Shown one piece after another: positions 44,401 to 50,807 of a DNA stretch of 64,000 bases (position 1 is its first letter; every line of letters begins with the position of its first letter). This DNA is from Tsukamurella pseudospumae (GTDB taxonomy: Bacteria; Actinomycetota; Actinomycetes; Mycobacteriales; Mycobacteriaceae). The position numbers and the translations under genes were made by a program. Where the stretch lies: NCBI RefSeq assembly GCF_001575205.1, contig NZ_LSRE01000002.1, forward strand, positions 248,001 through 312,000, in the 5' to 3' direction. The notes under the pieces are model-generated. The model did no database searches, was not told the origin of the DNA, and saw only the letters and a list, made by a program, of their open reading frames with translations.

Positions 44401-44724
44401 GTCGACATCGAGGTGCCCTTCGAGATCGCCGCAGCCGGCACCGTCGTCCGCGGACGGATGGACGCGGTCTTCCGCGATCCGGGCGGCGGGTTCACGGTCG
44501 TCGACTGGAAGACGGGCGTCCGGCCCACCGAGCCCGCCGACGAGCGGGCGGCCGCCGTGCAGCTCGCGGCGTACCGTCTGGCCTGGGCGCGGCTGCGGGA
44601 CGTGCCCGTCGACGACGTGCGGGCGGCGTTCTTCTACGTGCGCTCCGGGGAGACGGTGGCACCGTCGGACCTGTTGGACCACGCCGGTCTCGCGGACCTG
44701 ATCACGAGCGCTGGTGAGCGCTGA
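41407..44724 (+). CDS. adnB: AdnB subunit of the AdnAB helicase-nuclease
   Basis: A 1105-residue protein with an intact superfamily-1 motor: VVAGAGAGKTETMAGRVVWL (Walker A near residue 50), VLLDEYQDTGHAQ (motif II, DE present), AVGDPIQSIYGWRGA (motif III) and LTVHSAKGLEWDVVAVPHL. The C-terminal RecB nuclease has GRMDAVFRDP and VVDWKTGVRP (D-x-K) with QLAAYRLAW. In the heterodimer AdnB is the lead translocase. ATG 41407 lies inside the adnA coding end, so the subunits are coupled at 1:1. No recC-like gene is near. Confidence 0.94.
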   Translation: MTEGFPHAPLISAVDLAHELGQAFAPTEEQRAVIEAPLGPCLVVAGAGAGKTETMAGRVVWLIANRYVTPDQVLGLTFTRKAAQQLMIRVRKRLARLAGAGVVDRIDPSGELRASLRTVEPEISTYHAYAGRLLGDYGMLLPVEPSVRLVSETERWQIAYDVVTGWDGALEVDKNPTNLTEAVLGLSGALADHLVTPDQLEADDDELERLIGLLPPGPRQKAAPNAALLKAAEIQEQRRRLIPLVRGVAAEMRAREVLDFGSQMGLAAQLALANPDVAGLERARFGAVLLDEYQDTGHAQRMLLASLFGGAAGAAAVTAVGDPIQSIYGWRGASAANLPRFATDFPQGDGSPAPRRELLTSWRNPTSALDLANAVSEDLRSRGVPVTELRARPDAPPGDLRIALHPTVIDERDWVADAIAEQWRGRIEAGEEPPTVAVLVRRNADSAGLAAALGERGVPVEVVGLGGLLHTPEVQDVVALLRLAVEPLAGTAAMRLLTGPRWQLGAADLRALWDRARRIAHTTGRAAAGAVSSAEQLDAALDATLPSESLDAAGLGDAIADPGPDANYSSAGLAKIRSLDREVRHVRERLGHPLPEVVAEAERVLGVSIETRIRAARQLGGRATGREHLDAFADVVVSYAERPTATLPGLLGFLAAAERVEGGLTPGDVEVATDRVQVLTVHSAKGLEWDVVAVPHLSEGIFPSGRAMPTWLSSAAELQPTLRGDVAEPGETDGVPRLDLADCNNRKDLEDALDAHRKALKGMNMHEDERLFYVAVTRTQSVLLLSGHYWSEDVKTPKAPSRFLVAARDHAPDAVQEWAGEPLEDAPNPLEAEPVQAPWPRDFLAAHRPAIDAGAERVLAALAQVSAEPDADGSGLDEDDPYGWAAEVTALLAERARQAEAELEVAVPREVSVSQLVELRRSPATFASRLRRPVPFKPNPYARRGTAFHAWLERRYGASRLLDLDELPGAADGDAGADENLALLQRRFEESEWAARTPVDIEVPFEIAAAGTVVRGRMDAVFRDPGGGFTVVDWKTGVRPTEPADERAAAVQLAAYRLAWARLRDVPVDDVRAAFFYVRSGETVAPSDLLDHAGLADLITSAGER

Positions 44725-44727
44725 GGG

Positions 44728-45135
44728 TCAGGCGGTCTCGCCGGTGTCGCGGGCGATCCTGACGGCCGTGACGACCATCGGGAGCTGGAGGGGGAGCCGG
44801 GCGTAGGCGCCCAACCGTAGCGGCAGCGGCTTGTCCGACCACTGCTGCGCCATGTACACGTTGGCCGGGAAGACCGCCGCGAACAGGGCGGTGGCCGCCA
44901 CGCCGCCGAGCCGGCGCGTCGTCGGGGACGCCAGCAGCGCCGCGGTGGTCAGCTCCGCGACACCGGAGAGCCTCGTGGCTCGGCGGGGCGTGAGCCCGAA
45001 GGGCAGGTTCGGCGGGACGATCGAGTCGAAGGGCTTCGGGGCGACGAAATGCGCGACACCCATCCCCGCCAGGGAGAGGGCCATGCCCTTCGCGGCCTTG
45101 TCGGTGCGGCGGGCGGGGCGGTCTGTGGACACCAT
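44728..45135 (-). CDS. DoxX-like small membrane protein
   Basis: A 135-residue protein with about four helices, including MALSLAGMGVAHFVAPKPFDSIVP and ATALFAAVFPANVYMA. The order and the PANVYMAQQW motif fit the DoxX/COG4270 family of membrane proteins. Function unknown. ATG 45135 is preceded by CACAAT 6 nt upstream. It converges with adnB, with 3 bp between stops, and diverges from the K+ channel. Confidence 0.72.
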   Translation of the reverse strand: MVSTDRPARRTDKAAKGMALSLAGMGVAHFVAPKPFDSIVPPNLPFGLTPRRATRLSGVAELTTAALLASPTTRRLGGVAATALFAAVFPANVYMAQQWSDKPLPLRLGAYARLPLQLPMVVTAVRIARDTGETA

Positions 45136-45230
45136 CTGAAGATTGTGGCAGATTGCACGTCGGCTCCGGGGACGTGCTAGACCGGACAGGTAGTGCCCAG
45201 CGTTCGTGCGAAGGATCGTCCAGGACAGGT

Positions 45231-46334
45231 ATGACTGCACGCAGTAAGTTCCGTCGCCGGAGTAGATCCGAGTTGACGGACCTCCCCGACCACGCGTTGG
45301 TCAGTGTCCTGCGCATCCCCGCCGGGGACTCGACGAATCCGTGGCGCGCCATCGGCGTCCGCATTCTGGTGGCGCTCGCCGCGCTCTTCGTCGCCGTGAT
45401 CGTGGTGTACCTCGAGCGCGACGGGTACCGCGACTCCGCGATCGAGGGCAAGTACACCGACACGAACCGGCTGAGCTTCCTCGACTGCCTCTACTACGCG
45501 ACGGTCTCCCTCTCGACCACCGGCTACGGCGACATCACGCCGGTCACCCAGGGAGCGCGCCTGGTCAACGTCCTGTTGATCACCCCGTTGCGCATCCTCT
45601 TCCTCATCGTCTTGGTCGGAACCACGCTCCAGGTGCTCACGGAGCGGTCCCGCCAGGCGTTCAAGATCCAACGCTGGAGGTCTGCTGTGCACAACCACAC
45701 GATCGTCGTGGGCTACGGCACGAAGGGCCGGACCGCGGTGAGCGCGATGATCAACGACGGCATGGAGCCGGGCAAGATCGTCGTCGTCGACACCGACCAG
45801 GCCGCTCTCGAGCTCGCCGAGATCGACGGGCTCGTCACGGTCCGCGGCGACGCCACGAAGGCCGACGTGCTGCGGCTCGCCGGCGCGCCCCGCGCCGCGT
45901 CGATCATCATCGGCGCCAACCGCGACGACGCCGCGGTGATGGTCACGCTGACCGCCCGCGAGCTCGCGCCGCGCGCCAAGATCGTCGCGTCGATCCGCGA
46001 GTCCGAGAACACGCACCTGCTGCGCCAGTCCGGTGCCGACTCGGTGGTCGTCTCCTCAGAGACGGCCGGTCGCCTGCTGGGCATGGCGACCACCACCCCG
46101 TCGGTGGTGGAGATGATCGAGGACCTGCTCTCGCCCGGCGACGGCTTCAACATCGCCGAGCGCGAGGTGACCCGCGTCGAGGTGGGCCGCTCGCCGCGGC
46201 ACCTGCCGAACATCGTGTTGGGCGTGGTCCGTAAGGGCCACCTCTACCGCGTCGACTCACCCGCCGTCGCCGTGGTCGAGGCCGGCGACCGACTGTTGTT
46301 CGTCCGCAACGCGGACGCCAAGGTCCCGAACTGA
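45231..46334 (+). CDS. Two-TM potassium channel with RCK/TrkA-N domain (Rv3200c-like)
   Basis: A 367-residue channel subunit. TM1 is ILVALAALFVAVIVVYL, the pore helix and selectivity filter YYATVSLSTTGYGDITP, and TM2 VLLITPLRILFLIVLVGTT. A cytoplasmic RCK N domain follows (TIVVGYGTKGRTAVSAM; DGLVTVRGDATKADVL) and an RCK C domain (TRVEVGRSPRHLPNIVLGVV). It probably forms a tetrameric, ligand-gated K+ channel. ATG 45231 gives a short basic N terminus. Confidence 0.92.
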   Translation: MTARSKFRRRSRSELTDLPDHALVSVLRIPAGDSTNPWRAIGVRILVALAALFVAVIVVYLERDGYRDSAIEGKYTDTNRLSFLDCLYYATVSLSTTGYGDITPVTQGARLVNVLLITPLRILFLIVLVGTTLQVLTERSRQAFKIQRWRSAVHNHTIVVGYGTKGRTAVSAMINDGMEPGKIVVVDTDQAALELAEIDGLVTVRGDATKADVLRLAGAPRAASIIIGANRDDAAVMVTLTARELAPRAKIVASIRESENTHLLRQSGADSVVVSSETAGRLLGMATTTPSVVEMIEDLLSPGDGFNIAEREVTRVEVGRSPRHLPNIVLGVVRKGHLYRVDSPAVAVVEAGDRLLFVRNADAKVPN

Positions 46335-46335
46335 G

Positions 46336-47130
46336 TTACGCGCCCGTCGCCGCCGGCCTGTCGGTGCCCGCGTACTGCGACCAGCTACCGGGGTACAGGC
46401 GGCCGCTGTCGAAGCCGGCGTGTTCGGCGGTGAGCAGGTTGTGGCACGCGGAGACGCCGGAGCCGCAGTAGGCGACGAAGTCCTCGCCCGGCCGCAGGCC
46501 GGCCGCCTCGAACCGGTCCCGGAGCTCCGGGACGGGGAGCAGCGCACCGTCGACCACGTTGTCCCGGCACGGCACGCTGACGGCCCCGGGGATGTGCCCG
46601 GCGCGCGGGTCGACGGTCTCGTTCTCGCCGCGGAACCGGTCCGCGGGGCGCGCGTCGATGACGGGGACGGCGCCCGCCGAGGCCTCGTCGATCGTCGCCA
46701 GACGGTCCGCCGGCCAGGGCCTGGGCGTGAAGGTCGCGGGCGAGGGCACGACGGTGCCGGTGTCGTCGAGGGGGCCGAGCGGACCGTCGAGCAGGGCGGC
46801 GTCCTCGCCGAGCGACCGGAGCAACCAGACGAGTCGCGCCGCCATGACGCCGCCGGCGTCGTCGTAGGCCACGACGGTCGCGCCGTCGCCGATGCCCGCC
46901 GCGGAGAGCCCGGCGGCGAAGGCCTCCGGCGTGGGCAACGGGTGCCGGCCCGCCTCCGGGGACGCCGGCGCGGCGAGGTAGCCGTCGAGGTCGACGTACA
47001 CCGCCCCGGGCAGGTGTCCGGCGTCGTAGGCCTCGCGGGTGGAGCGCCCGTCGAGGTAGCACCGGGTGTCGGCGAGGATCACGCCGGGATTGGCCCGCAC
47101 CCAGGCGGCGTCCACGAACGGTTCGATCAT
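46336..47130 (-). CDS. Two-domain rhodanese sulfurtransferase
   Basis: A 264-residue thiosulfate/3-mercaptopyruvate sulfurtransferase with an inactive N-terminal rhodanese domain (REAYDAGHLPGAVYVDLD) and a C-terminal domain with active-site loop VAYCGSGVSACH (Cys). The CGSGV loop is closer to the mercaptopyruvate/SseA type than to CRKGV thiosulfate enzymes. TAGGCT lies 6 nt before the ATG. It diverges from nudC, and their -10 boxes overlap. Confidence 0.88.
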   Translation of the reverse strand: MIEPFVDAAWVRANPGVILADTRCYLDGRSTREAYDAGHLPGAVYVDLDGYLAAPASPEAGRHPLPTPEAFAAGLSAAGIGDGATVVAYDDAGGVMAARLVWLLRSLGEDAALLDGPLGPLDDTGTVVPSPATFTPRPWPADRLATIDEASAGAVPVIDARPADRFRGENETVDPRAGHIPGAVSVPCRDNVVDGALLPVPELRDRFEAAGLRPGEDFVAYCGSGVSACHNLLTAEHAGFDSGRLYPGSWSQYAGTDRPAATGA

Positions 47131-47136
47131 GCCGTC

Positions 47137-47146
47137 AGCCTACGAT
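47137..47146. promoter_or_regulatory. Overlapping divergent leaderless -10 boxes (sulfurtransferase / nudC)
   Basis: TAGGCT on the minus strand (47142-47137) lies 6 nt before ATG 47130. TACGAT on the plus strand (47141-47146) lies 7 nt before GTG 47154. The boxes share the TA dinucleotide at 47141-47142, so the two promoters probably exclude each other. Confidence 0.55.
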
Positions 47147-47153
47147 GATGAGT

Positions 47154-48047
47154 GTGGCGAAGCTCAGTCTGACCGTGCCCCCGCTCCTGTCGCGTTTCCA
47201 CGTCGACCGCGCCGACGACCTGCGCGCCGACGAATCCGCGCTCGACGCCGCCTGGGCGACCGCGAAGGTGTTGCGCATCGACCCGCGCGGCCGCTTCGAC
47301 CTCGACGGCACGGCGTTGGTGTTCGCCCGCGGGCACGAGGTCGCGTCGTCGCGCCCGGCGGACGCGGTGCTGCTGGGCCGGGTCGACGGTGCGCCCGTCT
47401 TCGCGCTGCGCGTCGAGAAGTTCGACGGTGCCGACCTCCGGATGCGCGGCCACCTGCTGTCCCCGGTCGACTCCGCACTGCTCGGCGAGGCCCTCGGCAT
47501 CCTCAATTGGCATGCCACCGCCGGGTTCTCGCCGGTCGACGGTGCGCCGACCGTCCCCGGGAAGGCGGGCTGGGTGCGCACCACCGCCGACGGGCGCGAG
47601 GAGTTCCCGCGCACCGACGGCGCCATGATCACGCTGGTCCACGACGGCGGCGACCACGTCCTACTCGGCAGGCAGCACCAGTGGCCCGAGCGGCTGTTCT
47701 CGTTGTTCGCGGGGTTCGTGGAGCCGGGGGAGTCGCTGGAGCAGTGCGTCGCGCGCGAGCTGCATGAGGAGGCGGGGATCGCGGTCGACGAGATCACCTA
47801 TGTCGCGAGCCAGCCCTGGCCCTTCCCGCGGTCGCTGATGCTGGGCTTCACGGCCCGCGCCTCGCGGGACGCGGAGCTCGACTTCCGTGACGGCGAGATC
47901 GCCGAGGCGCAGTGGTTCAGCCGGCTGCAGGTCCGGGAGGCGCTGGCCGCGGGGGACTGGAGCACCGACGCCCCCGATGCGCCGCTCCTGCTGCCCAACT
48001 CCATCTCCATCGCCCGCGCGATCACCGAGGCGTGGGCGGCGCAGTAG
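47154..48047 (+). CDS. nudC: NAD+ diphosphatase / NADH pyrophosphatase NudC
   Basis: A 297-residue Nudix hydrolase. The Nudix box is GFVEPGESLEQCVARELHEEAGI and the NudC signature SQPWPFPRSLM follows; both are complete. The enzyme cleaves NAD(H) and can remove NAD caps from RNA. The zinc-ribbon cysteines of E. coli NudC are absent: the corresponding region reads LNWHATAGFSPVDGAPTV with no Cys. GTG 47154 is chosen because TACGAT lies exactly 7 nt upstream; ATGs at 47145 and 47148 would fall inside or next to the -10 box. Confidence 0.92.
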   Translation: MAKLSLTVPPLLSRFHVDRADDLRADESALDAAWATAKVLRIDPRGRFDLDGTALVFARGHEVASSRPADAVLLGRVDGAPVFALRVEKFDGADLRMRGHLLSPVDSALLGEALGILNWHATAGFSPVDGAPTVPGKAGWVRTTADGREEFPRTDGAMITLVHDGGDHVLLGRQHQWPERLFSLFAGFVEPGESLEQCVARELHEEAGIAVDEITYVASQPWPFPRSLMLGFTARASRDAELDFRDGEIAEAQWFSRLQVREALAAGDWSTDAPDAPLLLPNSISIARAITEAWAAQ

Positions 48048-48113
48048 GTCTCCACCCGGATCTCCACCTGCGGGACGAGGGCTTCCGCGCGAAACGCTCG
48101 TAGCTTTCTTCCC

Positions 48114-48671
48114 ATGAGCTACGTACGAGGTTTCCTTCCCTGGATCGTCCTGGCGGTCGCGTCGTCGACCATCGGCTGGCAGTGGGGCGCTCTCGGTGCC
48201 CTGGCTGCGACCGCGGTGGTGCTGCATCTGGATCGGCGCGCGGGCATCCGTGCCGGCGCCCTCGAGTTCGGCGGCGCGATCTACTTCGTCGCTTTGGCGG
48301 TGCTCGCCTTCGCGGCGCCGCACTCGCCCCTCGAGGCTTACGACGGTGCCCTCTCCTCCGGGTGGCTCGCGGTGATCGCGGGTGTGGGGCTGGCGACGGG
48401 GCGGCCGTTCACGCTGGCCATCGCGCGCCGGTCGGTCGACGAGGAAACCGCCCGGCATCCGATGTTCCTGCACGTCAACATGGTGATCACCGCGGTGTGG
48501 ACGGTGTCCTTCGCGGTGACCGCGCTGCTCGGCGCGGCGTGTGTGGCGACAGGGGAGTCGGAACTGGTGCGCATCGCGGTGCAGGTCGCGGCGTTCACGG
48601 TGCCGGCGCTGTTCACGAAGACCTACGTCGCTCGGATCGGGGAGCGGCGGGCCGCGCTCGCGGCAGCGTGA
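48114..48671 (+). CDS. Multi-TM hypothetical membrane protein
   Basis: A 185-residue protein with five to six hydrophobic helices (FLPWIVLAVASSTIGWQWGAL; FGGAIYFVALAVLAFAA; VNMVITAVWTVSFAVTALLG) and a Pro/His motif RHPMFLHVN. Not recognised. TAGCTT lies 7 nt before the ATG, supporting a leaderless start. About 67 bp separate it from the following toxin-antitoxin pair. Confidence 0.7.
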   Translation: MSYVRGFLPWIVLAVASSTIGWQWGALGALAATAVVLHLDRRAGIRAGALEFGGAIYFVALAVLAFAAPHSPLEAYDGALSSGWLAVIAGVGLATGRPFTLAIARRSVDEETARHPMFLHVNMVITAVWTVSFAVTALLGAACVATGESELVRIAVQVAAFTVPALFTKTYVARIGERRAALAAA

Positions 48672-48689
48672 GACTTGCAGAATCCTCTG

Positions 48690-48720
48690 GCCAGTGTACG
48701 GACAGTGTCCGTACACTGGC
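48690..48720. promoter_or_regulatory. 31-bp palindromic operator of the toxin-antitoxin pair
   Basis: Two perfect 15-bp arms (GCCAGTGTACGGACA, 48690-48704, and its complement, 48706-48720) flank one central G. It includes the hexamer TACACT (48712-48717), a possible -10 box, so binding would block the promoter. It lies 18 bp before the antitoxin ATG. Confidence 0.75.
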
Positions 48721-48738
48721 TGTCGGAGGTGGCCGACC

Positions 48739-49011
48739 ATGACTGCTGCGAAGACGCGCAGGTTGGAAGTGCGAGTCGACGAGGAGACCGTTGCGCGGAT
48801 CAACCGCGCGGCGAGCATCGTTGCTGAGCCCGCATCGGAGTTCCTGCGCAAGGCGGCGCTGTCCCGCGCGGAAGAGGTTCTCCGAGACGCTCTGACCACG
48901 TCGATGCCCGCGGATCAGTTCGACGAGCTGCTCAGTGGCCTCGATCGTGCGGACGAGGCGCCGGCGCTGGAGGAGCTGGCGCGGCGGCCCCGGGTCTACC
49001 GCCGGTCCTGA
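48739..49011 (+). CDS. DUF1778 ribbon-helix-helix antitoxin
   Basis: A 90-residue protein starting with a ribbon-helix-helix DNA-binding segment (RRLEVRVDEETVARINRAASI) followed by the DUF1778 pattern ASEFLRKAALSRAEEVL and an acidic C terminus that should wrap the toxin. A strong GGAGG precedes the ATG. It overlaps the GNAT toxin gene by one base (TGATG). With the 31-bp upstream palindrome this is a self-regulated type II module of the TacA-TacT type. Confidence 0.88.
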   Translation: MTAAKTRRLEVRVDEETVARINRAASIVAEPASEFLRKAALSRAEEVLRDALTTSMPADQFDELLSGLDRADEAPALEELARRPRVYRRS

Positions 49012-49532
49012 TGTTCGATTCGGAGCGCCTGAACGCGACGCACGAGGTGGAGGTGTTCGACTCGGGCAACACCTGGTTGGATTCCTGGCTCCACACGTTC
49101 GCGCGACGGGCGGATTCCACGGGGATCGCGAGGACGTACGTGTGGACCGCGCCGGGCGACAGGCGAGTGGTGGCCTACTACGCGCTCTGTCCGACCGAGG
49201 TGGACCGCGCCGCGGACGGTGACCGCGCCGCGGACGGTGTGCCGTCGTCGATCGCCGGCGGCGTGTCGCGGATCCCGGGATACCTGCTCGCGCGGCTGGC
49301 GGTGAGCCGGGATCACCAGGGGCGAGGCCTTGGCGGGCAACTGCTTGTGGACGCGCTGGAGAAGACCGTGGAGGCCTCGGAGATCAGTGGCGGACGCGCG
49401 ATCGTCGTGGATGCGATCGACGATGCCGCGCAGGAGTTCTACCGGCGGTACGGATTCGTCCCGGTACGCGGGAGGCCCAGGCGGCTGGTGATGAAGACGG
49501 CCACAGCGGCGCGGGCGGTGCGCGGTGGATGA
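49011..49532 (+). CDS. GNAT acetyltransferase toxin (TacT-like)
   Basis: A 173-residue GNAT protein: substrate-side start FDSGNTWLDSWL, then LARLAVSRDHQGRGLGGQLLVDAL, the acetyl-CoA loop R-x2-G-x-G, and FYRRYGFVPV. TA acetyltransferases of this type acetylate the amino group of charged tRNAs and stop translation. A perfect tandem duplication of 18 bp (49203-49220 and 49221-49238) adds DRAADG twice in a loop. Coupled to the antitoxin by TGATG. Confidence 0.88.
   Translation: MFDSERLNATHEVEVFDSGNTWLDSWLHTFARRADSTGIARTYVWTAPGDRRVVAYYALCPTEVDRAADGDRAADGVPSSIAGGVSRIPGYLLARLAVSRDHQGRGLGGQLLVDALEKTVEASEISGGRAIVVDAIDDAAQEFYRRYGFVPVRGRPRRLVMKTATAARAVRGG
49203..49238 (+). repeat. 18-bp perfect tandem duplication inside the GNAT toxin
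   Basis: GACCGCGCCGCGGACGGT occurs twice in a row without a mismatch, in frame, encoding DRAADG-DRAADG. The identity of the copies suggests a recent slippage event. Confidence 0.9.
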
Positions 49533-49544
49533 GTCTGGGCGACA

Positions 49545-49596
49545 AAAAGTGCGGTCATTCGTCTCGAGGATCGTTGAGACGAATGACCGCACTTTT
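49545..49596. terminator. 21-bp perfect hairpin between GNAT toxin and mycoredoxin genes
   Basis: A 21-nt arm (49545-49565, starting AAAAGTGCGGTC) pairs perfectly with 49576-49596 across a 10-nt loop. The A-run at one end and the T-run at the other make it a bidirectional terminator for two convergent genes, 13 bp from each stop. Confidence 0.88.
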
Positions 49597-49608
49597 CTAG
49601 GAAGGACC

Positions 49609-49848
49609 TTAGACGCCGAGCTTGCGTTTGACGTCGGCCAGCGACGGGTTGGTCGCGGTACTGCCGTCCTCGTACTTCACGGTGGGCACCGTCTGGTTAC
49701 CGCCGTTGACGCCCTCGACGAAGGCCGCTGCGGTGGGATCCTCCTCGATGTTGATCTCGGTCCAGGAGATCCCGTTGGCCTTGAGGCCCGTCTTGAGGCG
49801 GTTGCAGTAACCGCACCACGTGGTCGTGTACATCGTCAGCTGGCTCAT
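49609..49848 (-). CDS. mrx1: Mycoredoxin-1 (glutaredoxin-like)
   Basis: A 79-residue thioredoxin-fold protein with active site TTWCGYCNRLK (residues about 9-19) and the cis-Pro motif QTVPTVKYEDG. Mycoredoxin reduces mycothiol mixed disulfides with electrons from mycothiol, in line with SigH-type redox control. ATG 49848 gives the family length. Its upstream neighbour in related genomes is uvrD2, here displaced by an insertion that begins just upstream of this gene's start. Confidence 0.93.
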   Translation of the reverse strand: MSQLTMYTTTWCGYCNRLKTGLKANGISWTEINIEEDPTAAAFVEGVNGGNQTVPTVKYEDGSTATNPSLADVKRKLGV

Positions 49849-49855
49849 GTCACAA

Positions 49856-49869
49856 CTCAACCACGCCGC
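49856..49869 (+). repeat. Left copy of a 14-bp direct repeat bounding the mrx1-uvrD2 insertion
   Basis: CTCAACCACGCCGC, identical to 51419-51432. It lies 7 bp upstream of the mrx1 start codon. Candidate target-site duplication or attachment core. Confidence 0.6.
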
Positions 49870-49874
49870 CGTGA

Positions 49875-50251
49875 TGGTTCTTCCCGCGGTTCGCAGCGCG
49901 TGACGAAGGCCTGGAGGTCGTCGGTCAGCGGCCTGTCGGGGTCGGCTTCGCGGCTGCAGGCTTCGTCGGTGCGGTCGGCGCGACGACTGCTGCGGTTTCG
50001 GGCTTGGCAGCGGGCTGCCCGGGGATCGGTGCGGGATGCTGATCCTCGGAGAAGGATTCACCTATGCAGTGAACACTGGACTTGACGCGTCAGGTCTTCA
50101 GCCTGGACAGCATATCTACGGGTACAATCAGGTCAGGGAAGTTATTACATACTGGGACAGGGCTGACGCCAAAACCGGCCAAGTTGAGCGGGTAGTTTCT
50201 CGTTCGCTGATACCGGTAGATGGAATCGAAGGTGTGGTGGCAGCGGAATGA
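49875..50251 (+). pseudogene. Broken toxin-like gene fragment
   Basis: Two pieces in different frames. From 49875 to the stop at 50040 the frame codes, without a start codon, for a Gly/Ala-rich hydrophobic stretch (RPVGVGFAAAGFVGAVGAT, then AAVSGLAAGCPGIGAG) like the membrane-active middle of secreted toxins. After a shift, 50036-50251 codes GEGFTYAVNTGLDASGLQP and a charged tail ending VDGIEGVVAAE. The second part is lower in GC. Read together they look like the 3' end of a polymorphic-toxin-type gene with a frameshift. The 71-aa downstream piece could also be a small gene from ATG 50036. Confidence 0.4.
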
Positions 50252-50730
50252 ACATGAAGTCGCAGAAGCTCAAGTTTGTCTACGCCGGTCTTGCGGGCGC
50301 GTTGGTTTCAGCGTTGATATTCGGTGTGATGTGGTATGCATACGTTGACCGCAACCGCTACGAGGGTCCCAGCATCAACACGAGCGGTATGAAGTTCGAC
50401 GTTCCCAAGACGACTGTGCAACTACGTGAGGCCATCGGCAAAACTCCCGATGAGGCGAATCGCCACTTCCGGATCCCGAACAAGAATAGTTCAGTGAATC
50501 CGGTGGTGGTGCCGTTGAATGCCGAAACGAGCCTCGTCGAGGGTAAGATTTCACAAATCTGCTTCAACCCTGCCTCCAAGCAAATGATTTACGAAATCGC
50601 CAATCAAAATCAGCTGACCGACTCGGAATGGCGGCTCGCGAAGGCGGCGAGAAACCCTCAAACTCTGACACGGCTAGTGCCCGCGGGATGCAGTCTCGAT
50701 CCTCTCATCACAGCGTTTGACGTTGACTGA
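50248..50730 (+). CDS. Orphan membrane-anchored protein, possible immunity protein
   Basis: A 160-residue protein with one N-terminal TM helix (FVYAGLAGALVSALIFGVMWYAY) and an extracytoplasmic domain of about 125 residues with two Cys (QICFN, AGCSLD). Not recognised. ATG 50248 overlaps the stop of the broken upstream fragment (ATGA), the arrangement of a toxin-immunity pair. GC content is well below the backbone (many AAT/AAA/ATT codons), a sign of transfer. It could also be a lone surface protein. Confidence 0.5.
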   Translation: MNMKSQKLKFVYAGLAGALVSALIFGVMWYAYVDRNRYEGPSINTSGMKFDVPKTTVQLREAIGKTPDEANRHFRIPNKNSSVNPVVVPLNAETSLVEGKISQICFNPASKQMIYEIANQNQLTDSEWRLAKAARNPQTLTRLVPAGCSLDPLITAFDVD

Positions 50731-50752
50731 TTTCGGACCTCGATACACAACA

Positions 50753-50787
50753 GAGCCCGTCACCTTCCCTGGGGAGGTGACGGGCTC
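50753..50787. terminator. Bidirectional hairpin terminator
   Basis: GAGCCCGTCACCT (50753-50765) pairs perfectly with AGGTGACGGGCTC (50775-50787) across a 9-nt loop, between the convergent 50248 gene and the mIHF-like gene. Confidence 0.8.
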
Positions 50788-50807
50788 CGTTGCTGTTCCA
50801 GCAGCGT

